From an uncultured Collinsella sp. (lineage in GTDB: Bacteria; Actinomycetota; Coriobacteriia; Coriobacteriales; Coriobacteriaceae), in the NCBI GenBank assembly GCA_934675795.1, contig CAKURW010000036.1, positions 1-18,952 on the forward strand: 18,952 nucleotides of DNA, written 5' to 3'. The notes beneath the pieces are model-generated. The model searched no databases. It was not told the DNA's origin and worked only from the letters and a program-made list of their open reading frames with translations. Shown here one piece after another: positions 13,411-18,952 of the stretch (positions are counted from its first letter, which is position 1; each line of letters begins with the position of its first letter). Made by a program: the position numbers and the translations under genes.

Positions 13411-15864
13411 ATGCGTGTTTCTTACGACTGGCTCAAGACCATGATCGATATTCCGGAGGATCCCAAGACCCTTTCGGACGAATATATCCGTACCGGCACC
13501 GAGATTGAGGCGATCGACACCGTGGGTGAGTCCTTCGACCACGTGGTGACCGCCAAGGTGCTCACCAAGACTCCGCACCCCGATAGCGACCATATGTATG
13601 TGTGCTCGGTCGATGTGGGCGACAAGAATCTCGACGCTGACGGCAACCCCGCTCCGCTGCAGATCGTCTGCGGCGCGCAGAACTTTGAGGCCGGCGACCA
13701 CATCGTCACGGCCATGATCGGCGCTGTCCTGCCCGGCGACGTCAAGATCAAGAAGAGCAAGCTTCGCGGCGTCGTGTCCATGGGCATGAACTGCTCCGCG
13801 CGCGAGCTCGGCCTGGGCGGCGACCACTCCGGCATCATGATCCTGCCCGAGGACACGCCCTGCGGCATGCCGTTTGCTGAGTACGTGGGCTCGAGTGATA
13901 CTGTGCTCGACTGCGAGATCACGCCCAACCGTCCCGACTGCCTGTCCATGATCGGCATGGCCCGCGAAACCGGCGCCATCTTCGATCGCGATTTCCACGT
14001 TGAGCTGCCCGTCATCAAGGCCGAGACCGGCCGCGCGACCGACGACGAGCTTTCCGTCGAGATTGCCGACGAGGGCCTGTGCGACCGCTACGTCGCCCGC
14101 ATCGTGCGCAACGTCAAGGTCGGCCCGTCGCCCGACTGGATGGTCAAGCGCCTCAACGCCCTGGGCGTGCGCCCGCACAACAACATCGTCGACATCACCA
14201 ACTACGTGATGATGCTCACCGGTCAGCCGCTGCACGCCTTTGACCTGGACACCTTCGCTGAGCGCGATGGCAGGCGCCGCGTGGTAGTTCGCGCCGCTCA
14301 GCAGGATGAGAAATTCACGACGCTCGACGGCGAGGAGCGCACGCTCGACGCCGGCATGGGCCTGATCACCGACGGCGAGCGCCCCGTGGCGCTGGCCGGC
14401 GTTATGGGCGGCATGGATTCCGAGATCGAGGACGACACCGTTGACGTGATGGTCGAGAGCGCCTGCTTCAACGCCGGTCGCACCTCGCACACCAGCCGCG
14501 ATCTGTCGCTGATCTCCGATGCCTCCATTCGCTTTGAGCGTCAGGTTGACGAGACCGGCTGCGTGGATGTCGCCAACGTTACCTGCGCGCTCATCGAGGA
14601 GATCGCCGGCGGCGAGGTTGCTCCCGGCTATGTCGACGTTTTCCCCGCGCCCAAGACCATCGACAGCATTAAGCTGCGCCTGGCCCGCGTGCACGCCATC
14701 TGCGGCGCCGACATCGAGCCCGACTTTATCGAGCGTTCGCTCACCCGTCTGGGCTGCACCGTCGAGCGCGACGGCGAGGACTTTATGGTCACCCCGCCAA
14801 GCTTCCGTCCCGACCTGCCGCGCGAGATTGACCTGATTGAGGAGGTCCTGCGCCTGTGGGGTATGGGCCGCGTGACGGCGACCATCCCGGCTGCCAAGAA
14901 CCACATCGGCGGCCTGACGCGCGAGCAGAAGCTTACCCGCAAGGTCGGCGAGATCCTGCGCGCCTGCGGCCTCAACGAGACCACGACCTTTGGCTTTGCC
15001 GCCCCGGGCGACCTGGAGAAGATCGGCATGTCCACCGAAGGCCGCGGCTGCCCCGTGGTGCTCATGAACCCGCTGGTGGCCGAGCAGACCGAGATGCGCC
15101 GCTCGTTGCTGCCGGGTCTGCTGCAGTCTGTGGCCTACAACGAGGCCCACGGCACGTCCAACGTGCATTTGTACGAGGTCGGCAGCCTGTTCCACGGTCG
15201 CGAGAACGCCAGCCTGCCCAAGGAGACCAAGTCCGTAGCGGGCGTGCTGTCGGGCCAGTGGAGCGAGCAGTCCTGGAACATGAAGTACCGTAAGCTGCGC
15301 TTCTTCTTTGGCAAGGGCATTGTCGAGGAGCTGCTTGCTCAGCTGCGCATCGAGAAGGTTCGCTTCCGTCCCGCCGAGGGCGAGGGCTATGCCTTCTTGC
15401 AGCCGGGTTGCGCCGCCGAGGTTCTGTCCGGCGGTACCGTGCTGGGCTGGGTTGGCGAGATCCATCCCGAGGCACGCGAGGCTATGGGCATTGACGAGGT
15501 CGTCGTTGCCTTTGAGCTCGACCTGGACAAGCTGATCAAGGGCGCCCGCAACCAGGAGAACTACCGTGAGTTCTCACAGTACCCGGCCGTTGAGCACGAC
15601 CTTGCTATCGTGGTCGACAACACTGTGACCTGCGAGGATCTTGAGCGTCGTATTACGAGTGCCGGCGGCAAGCTGCTCGAGGGCGTGCGCCTGTTCGATG
15701 TCTACCGCGATCCGGTCCGCATCGGTGCGGGCAAGAAGTCCATGGCCTTCGCGCTTACGTATCGCTCCGACGACCACACGCTCACTAGCGAAGAGGTCGA
15801 AAAGGCGCACCAGAAGATCGTCACCAAGGTGTGCAAGGGCGTAAACGGCGAGGTTCGCGGCTAG
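13411..15864 (+). CDS. pheT: Phenylalanyl-tRNA synthetase beta subunit PheT
   Basis: Beta subunit of the same enzyme, responsible for tRNA binding and editing of Tyr-tRNA-Phe. At 817 aa it has the full bacterial domain order. The N-terminal MRVSYDWLKTMIDIP is followed by the EMAP-like tRNA-binding domain (about 45-150, with IVCGAQNFEAGD and SMGMNCSARELGLG). The B3/B4 editing region is at about 230-380 (RPHNNIVDITNYVMMLTGQP), B5 at about 413-490 (SFRPDLPREIDLIEEVLRLWG) and then the catalytic-like core. The C-terminal FDX-ACB anticodon-binding domain is at about 720-817 (YPAVEHDLAIVVDNTV to YRSDDHTLTSEEVEKAH). The ATG at 13411 follows AAAGGAG. It sits 160 bp after pheS, an unusually wide gap for this pair, filled by the nested repeat. 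Expression probably still depends on the pheS T-box. Confidence 0.97.
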   Translation: MRVSYDWLKTMIDIPEDPKTLSDEYIRTGTEIEAIDTVGESFDHVVTAKVLTKTPHPDSDHMYVCSVDVGDKNLDADGNPAPLQIVCGAQNFEAGDHIVTAMIGAVLPGDVKIKKSKLRGVVSMGMNCSARELGLGGDHSGIMILPEDTPCGMPFAEYVGSSDTVLDCEITPNRPDCLSMIGMARETGAIFDRDFHVELPVIKAETGRATDDELSVEIADEGLCDRYVARIVRNVKVGPSPDWMVKRLNALGVRPHNNIVDITNYVMMLTGQPLHAFDLDTFAERDGRRRVVVRAAQQDEKFTTLDGEERTLDAGMGLITDGERPVALAGVMGGMDSEIEDDTVDVMVESACFNAGRTSHTSRDLSLISDASIRFERQVDETGCVDVANVTCALIEEIAGGEVAPGYVDVFPAPKTIDSIKLRLARVHAICGADIEPDFIERSLTRLGCTVERDGEDFMVTPPSFRPDLPREIDLIEEVLRLWGMGRVTATIPAAKNHIGGLTREQKLTRKVGEILRACGLNETTTFGFAAPGDLEKIGMSTEGRGCPVVLMNPLVAEQTEMRRSLLPGLLQSVAYNEAHGTSNVHLYEVGSLFHGRENASLPKETKSVAGVLSGQWSEQSWNMKYRKLRFFFGKGIVEELLAQLRIEKVRFRPAEGEGYAFLQPGCAAEVLSGGTVLGWVGEIHPEAREAMGIDEVVVAFELDLDKLIKGARNQENYREFSQYPAVEHDLAIVVDNTVTCEDLERRITSAGGKLLEGVRLFDVYRDPVRIGAGKKSMAFALTYRSDDHTLTSEEVEKAHQKIVTKVCKGVNGEVRG

Positions 15865-15922
15865 GTTTGCTTGCGGCTTGGGCTGACGCGCAAGGAAAGG
15901 GCAGGTACACGGCCGAGTCGAC

Positions 15923-15951
15923 ACGGGCGGCGTCATGACAGCGACGCCCGT
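15923..15951 (+). terminator. Weak terminator-like hairpin after pheT
   Basis: ACGGGCG (15923-15929) pairs with CGCCCGT (15945-15951), with a partly self-complementary interior (GTCATGAC), followed by CACCTTTC. The T-tract is poor. It is a candidate end of the pheST transcript. Confidence 0.4.
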
Positions 15952-15983
15952 CACCTTTCATCTGTTACGCCTGTATTACAAAA

Positions 15984-16012
15984 CGGCGTGCTGCTTTGTT
16001 GGCGGCACGCCG
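15984..16012 (+). terminator. GC-rich hairpin between pheT and the metal transporter operon
   Basis: CGGCGTGCTGC (15984-15994) pairs with GCGGCACGCCG (16002-16012), 11 bp with one G-U pair and a 7-base loop, flanked by AAAA on the left and CTTTG on the right. It could end pheT transcripts or work from either side. It overlaps the -35 box proposed for the next operon. Confidence 0.55.
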
Positions 16013-16024
16013 CTTTGCTATGAT
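15996..16024 (+). promoter_or_regulatory. Promoter of the nickel/cobalt ECF transporter operon
   Basis: TTGTTG (15996-16001), a 17-bp spacer, then TATGAT (16019-16024), with TG one base upstream of the -10 (extended -10). The predicted start is near 16031, just before the inverted repeat at 16035-16062. Confidence 0.6.
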
Positions 16025-16034
16025 TGCCCGCGGC

Positions 16035-16062
16035 GTGTTACGAATCGGACAATACGTAACAC
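16035..16062. promoter_or_regulatory. NikR-type operator candidate
   Basis: GTGTTAC (16035-16041) and GTAACAC (16056-16062) form a perfect inverted repeat with 14 bp between; the adjacent G and C extend each arm to 8 bp. NikR, the nickel-responsive ribbon-helix-helix repressor, binds two short palindromic half-sites separated by about 13-16 bp, and a GTGTTAC-type half-site is known in some lineages. It lies just downstream of the predicted start site, where a bound repressor would block the operon. No nikR gene is in the window. Confidence 0.6.
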
Positions 16063-16120
16063 TGGTGATATCGTCTAAACGGCACCGCAATTCCGCGCGC
16101 CGAAATTCAGGAGGCATCAG

Positions 16121-17206
16121 ATGCACATTCCAGATAATTACCTGTCCCCGCAGACGGACGCCGTCATGGCGGTGGCGATGGTGCCCGTATGGGTTCACTG
16201 CATTAAGAAGGTGCGCGCCACGCTCGATCGCGAGCACATGGCATTCCTGGGCATTTGCGCCGCCTTCTCCTTTTTGCTCATGATGTTCAACGTGCCGCTG
16301 CCCGGTGGCACCACGGGCCATGCCGTCGGCGGCGCCCTCATCGCGCTGCTGCTGGGCCCCGAGGCCGCGACTATCGCGGTTTCTGTTGCTCTGGCCCTGC
16401 AGGCGCTGCTTTTTGGCGACGGCGGCATCCTGTCCTTTGGTGCCAACTGCTTTAACATGGCCTTTGTGTTGCCGTTTGTGGCTGCCATCGTGTTTCGCGC
16501 GCTCAACAGCCGTCTGCACGACAAGAGCTGGGGCACCTCGGTTTCTGCCATCGTGAGCGGCTGGGTCGGTCTGTGCCTGGCGGCCCTGTGCGCGGCCATC
16601 GAGTTTGGTATTCAGCCTATGCTTTTCACCAACGCGTCCGGCGCTCCGCTGTATTGCCCCTTCCCGCTGTCGATTGCCATTCCCGCCATGATGATCCCGC
16701 ATATGCTGGTGGCCGGTGTGGTCGAGGGTGTGGCGACTGCCGCGATCTACGCATTCATTAAGAAGACGGCGCCGAGCATCATCGTCGGGCCCGAGGCCGT
16801 TGACGGCCAGCTTGCTGCTGATGGCGCTGCCGCCAAAAAGACCTCGCTGATCCCCACGCTTATCCTGGTTGCCGTACTTGTCGTTGCCACGCCGCTGGGC
16901 TTGCTCGCTACTGGTGACGCCTGGGGCGAGTGGGACGGCGAGGGCGCCGCGACCGCTGTTCAGGAGGCTGGCGACGACAGCTTGCAGGCTTCGGTCGGCC
17001 TGGATGCCCCGACCTTTGCCGATTCGTTGCCCACGGGCGATTACCTGCAGGCCTATTCCGAGGAGCAGGGTTTTGGCTTTGCTGGCCAAGCTGCCATGTA
17101 TATCCTCTCCGGCGTGATTGGCGTGGCGGTGCTCACCATCGTATTCCGTCTTGTTTCGCTGACGGCAAAGGAAAGCGGGTCCCATGCAAACGGTCGAGCT
17201 GCCTAG
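16121..17206 (+). CDS. ECF transporter substrate-binding subunit, fused NikMN/CbiMN type
   Basis: Membrane S component of an energy-coupling-factor importer for Ni2+ or Co2+. The protein starts MHIPDNYLSP: in NikM/CbiM the N-terminus and His2 bind the metal together with a His near position 67, and here GGTTGHAVGG places a His exactly at 67. About six or seven hydrophobic helices follow up to residue ~215. After an Ala/Lys linker (230-245) there is an additional helix (LIPTLILVAVLVVATPLGLL), an acidic extracellular stretch (DAWGEWDGEG to YSEEQ) and a last helix (AMYILSGVIGVAVLTIVF). This two-helix C-terminal unit corresponds to the small NikN/CbiN partner fused in one chain. AGGAGG precedes the ATG. 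The operator upstream favours nickel, but sequence alone does not settle the metal. Confidence 0.88.
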   Translation: MHIPDNYLSPQTDAVMAVAMVPVWVHCIKKVRATLDREHMAFLGICAAFSFLLMMFNVPLPGGTTGHAVGGALIALLLGPEAATIAVSVALALQALLFGDGGILSFGANCFNMAFVLPFVAAIVFRALNSRLHDKSWGTSVSAIVSGWVGLCLAALCAAIEFGIQPMLFTNASGAPLYCPFPLSIAIPAMMIPHMLVAGVVEGVATAAIYAFIKKTAPSIIVGPEAVDGQLAADGAAAKKTSLIPTLILVAVLVVATPLGLLATGDAWGEWDGEGAATAVQEAGDDSLQASVGLDAPTFADSLPTGDYLQAYSEEQGFGFAGQAAMYILSGVIGVAVLTIVFRLVSLTAKESGSHANGRAA

Positions 17207-18020
17207 CTGGCTCGCGGCCCAAGAGCGATACGAGCCCACGGGCGCTCGGCATCGCGTCATGCAAAAGAACGTCCTGCACCTGGCGAGCCTGCTCGAGCGG
17301 GTTCGCCTGGGCGGCGGCGCACACGAGGGCGGGTCGATCATCGACCGCGCCCTTTCTTCCGTTTCGGCGCCGGTGCGCCTGCTCGGCATGCTCGTCTGTA
17401 TCCTGTGCGTGTGTCTGACGCAAAGCCCGCTGTACCTGATGCTGATGGCGGCGATCGCGCTGGTGTTGATCGCCGCGCGCCCCGTGCGCGGTCTGCGGGC
17501 GACCTTTATGCCGGCGCTCGCCGCCGCGGGATTTGCCGTGGTCTTGGCGCTGCCGGCCCTGCTGCTGGGCGCTTCCGCCACGATCGCCATGCTCAAGATC
17601 GCGCTCAAGACGTTCGTTAACGTGTCGCTGGCGCTGGGTGTTTCGTGGACGCTCACCTGGAGTCGTATGTCGGCGGCGCTCAAGGCATTGCACCTGCCCG
17701 ACGAGGTCATCTTTACCTTTGACATGGCGCTCAAGCACATTGAGGTGCTCGGCCGCACGGCGCACGACCTCACCGAATCGGTCATGCTTCGCAGTGTGGG
17801 CCGCGCGCCTGCGGGTTTTTCGCGCACCGATTCGGTGGCGGGTATCATGGGCATGACATTTATCAAGGCGATGGAATGCAGCCGCGCGATGGACGAGGCC
17901 ATGCTCTGCCGTGGGTTTGCCGGCGCGTATCCGGCGCCTGCCCGGAGCAGTCTGAGTTGGCGCGATGCGGTCTATGCGACCGGCGTGGCGCTGCTGGCAG
18001 TGTTGTGCGCCGTGCTGTAG
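17184..18020 (+). CDS. ECF transporter T component, CbiQ/NikQ type
   Basis: Transmembrane coupling subunit that links the metal-binding subunit to the ATPase. The 278-aa protein has a soluble N-part of about 55 residues, then hydrophobic helices (RLLGMLVCILCVCL, LYLMLMAAIALVLIAA, FAVVLALPALLLGA). The cytoplasmic coupling region carries the usual paired Arg-Gly type motifs: SVMLRSVGRAP, and SRAMDEAMLCRGFAG. A final helix follows (AVYATGVALLAVLCAVL). The ATG at 17184 overlaps the end of the preceding gene by 23 bases, with GGAAAGCGGG as a modest ribosome binding site, so translational coupling is likely. Confidence 0.9.
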   Translation: MQTVELPSWLAAQERYEPTGARHRVMQKNVLHLASLLERVRLGGGAHEGGSIIDRALSSVSAPVRLLGMLVCILCVCLTQSPLYLMLMAAIALVLIAARPVRGLRATFMPALAAAGFAVVLALPALLLGASATIAMLKIALKTFVNVSLALGVSWTLTWSRMSAALKALHLPDEVIFTFDMALKHIEVLGRTAHDLTESVMLRSVGRAPAGFSRTDSVAGIMGMTFIKAMECSRAMDEAMLCRGFAGAYPAPARSSLSWRDAVYATGVALLAVLCAVL

Positions 18021-18066
18021 GCGCTGCTGGTTCTGGCTGGGGATGCAAATAGGGAAGGGCGACGTT

Positions 18067-18837
18067 TTGACGATCGATATGAATAGTGCGGCGGGTACGA
18101 ACGGTGTGGGCGGCGCCGAGGACACGCCGCTTATTGAGTTGCGCGACGTGGTGTTTTCCTATACGGGTCATACGGTTGTCGATGGTGTGTCGCTGCAGGT
18201 CGATCGTGGTGAACTCGTTGCCCTGCTCGGTCCCAACGGCTGCGGTAAGACGACGATTATGCGCCTTATTAACGGCCTTGAACTCGCGAACGCAGGGGCA
18301 TACCTGTTTGACGGACGCGTGGTCGATGCGGCGTATCTGAAGGATTCTGCTGCTGCTCAGAAGTTCCACCAGCGCGTGGGCTTTGTGTTCCAAAACGCCG
18401 ATGCCCAGCTGTTCTGCGCCACGGTGGGCGAGGAAGTTGCTTTTGGTCCCGCGCAGATGGGGCTGCCGGCAGACGAGCTCGAGCGCCGCGTGAGCGATGC
18501 CATGGGGTTGTTCCAGGTTGCCGACCTTGCCGACGCCTCTCCCTATCAGCTCTCGGGCGGGCAAAAGAAGCGCGTTGCGCTGGCTGCGGTGGTGTCGATG
18601 AACCCGGATATCTTGGTTCTTGACGAGCCTACCAATGGGCTCGACGAGGATTCATGCGACATCGTGGTCAACTTCTTGCTGGCCTACGTCGCGGCGGGTA
18701 AGACGGTCTTGATGAGCACACATCATCAGGATTTGGTGCGGCGCCTGGGTGCCCGCGCCATCTATATCGATCGATATCACCATGTGGTCGAGGCGCCGGT
18801 GTCGTCGTATGGAACCGAGAGCGGCGCTGCGGAATAG
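18067..18837 (+). CDS. ECF transporter ATPase, CbiO/NikO type
   Basis: Energises metal import by ATP hydrolysis on the inner face of the membrane. All ABC motifs are intact: Walker A GPNGCGKTT (55-63), Q-loop FVFQNADAQLF (Gln109), signature LSGGQKKR (162-169), Walker B ILVLDEP with Glu187, D-loop GLD and H-loop STHH (His219). FQNADAQLF with VGEEVAFGP is typical of the ECF A-component subgroup. The start is uncertain. TTG at 18067 is preferred because GGGAAGGG lies 7 bases upstream; this gives 256 aa. ATG at 18079 would be too far from that site, and ATG at 18043 has no proper one. It follows cbiQ by 46 bp. Only one ATPase is seen, so it probably acts as a homodimer. Confidence 0.92.
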   Translation: MTIDMNSAAGTNGVGGAEDTPLIELRDVVFSYTGHTVVDGVSLQVDRGELVALLGPNGCGKTTIMRLINGLELANAGAYLFDGRVVDAAYLKDSAAAQKFHQRVGFVFQNADAQLFCATVGEEVAFGPAQMGLPADELERRVSDAMGLFQVADLADASPYQLSGGQKKRVALAAVVSMNPDILVLDEPTNGLDEDSCDIVVNFLLAYVAAGKTVLMSTHHQDLVRRLGARAIYIDRYHHVVEAPVSSYGTESGAAE

Positions 18838-18901
18838 TTGGTTGATTTCCGATCTCAGCCGAACACATTGAGCAAATAGGCCGTTCCCGCAGCTAGCCGA
18901 A

Positions 18902-18942
18902 CGCCCCCGAGGCCCCATCCGGGCCCCCGGGGGCGGCATTTT
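18902..18942 (+). terminator. Terminator of the ECF transporter operon
   Basis: CGCCCCCG (18902-18909) pairs with CGGGGGCG (18928-18935), and inner GGCCC (18911-18915) pairs with GGGCC (18921-18925) with small bulges. GCATTTT follows. It lies 64 bases after the ATPase stop. Nothing else is seen from 18838 to the window end. Confidence 0.75.
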
Positions 18943-18952
18943 CCCAGTTGAA

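Noticed and set aside
13390..15465. An open frame of about 690 codons on the minus strand, opposite pheT
   Set aside because: It is a shadow of pheT; it has no domain signature and no ribosome binding site.
15865..16120. Cobalamin riboswitch upstream of the metal transporter operon
   Set aside because: No B12-box-like core was seen, and the space is taken by hairpins, a promoter and the inverted repeat.
15965..17902. A long minus-strand open frame opposite the metal transporter genes
   Set aside because: It crosses two well-supported genes plus their promoter and operator and shows no protein-like motifs.
1..18952. CRISPR arrays, insertion sequences or rRNA genes
   Set aside because: No regularly spaced direct repeats, transposase motifs or rRNA-like stretches were seen.

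Overview
The window reads as chromosomal DNA of a high-GC, anaerobic gut-type actinobacterium of the class Coriobacteriia, most likely Collinsella or a close relative. This is an inference from the overall protein character, the GC-rich codon use, the transcription-terminating T-box upstream of pheS and the gene mix; no rRNA or marker search was possible.

Left part (1-4470), accessory in character. It opens with the last 30 codons of a winged-helix-type protein. An unrecognised 163-aa protein follows on the minus strand, then a complete type II restriction-modification pair. The C5-cytosine methyltransferase (minus strand) and a Sau3AI/MutH-like endonuclease (plus strand) are divergent and share a 149-bp intergenic region. 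That region holds four GATC sites, two of them inside a perfect 22-bp palindrome. Because Sau3AI cuts GATC, the pair's own predicted target lies in its own control region. A minus-strand protein with an N-terminal DUF5710 domain and two CxxC motifs converges on the endonuclease gene. A sampled line of the endonuclease gene is about 53% GC against about 67% for a sampled line of pheT, which fits transfer.

Middle part (4652-11668). A minus-strand tRNA-Val(GAC) has its own promoter and terminator. It is followed by a DMT/EamA transporter, a membrane-anchored DUF4012 protein and glmM (phosphoglucosamine mutase, peptidoglycan precursor synthesis). A terminator-like hairpin sits directly against the glmM ribosome binding site. 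glmM converges on an M32 carboxypeptidase gene, with strong hairpins between them.

Right part (11787-18952). The phenylalanyl-tRNA synthetase genes pheS and pheT lie behind a complete T-box leader with a TTC (Phe) specifier, antiterminator motif and terminator. A nested inverted repeat resembling a REP element lies between pheS and pheT. Next is an ECF-type metal transporter operon: a NikMN/CbiMN-like fused substrate subunit, a CbiQ-type T component and a CbiO-type ATPase. A GTGTTAC-N14-GTAACAC operator, resembling one known class of NikR sites, lies just downstream of its predicted promoter and points to nickel rather than cobalt. A GC-rich terminator closes the operon near the window end.

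No CRISPR array, IS element, rRNA gene or replication origin was seen. The most unusual points are the GATC palindrome of the restriction-modification pair, the NikR-like operator, the nested repeat inside pheST and the hairpin abutting the glmM start.
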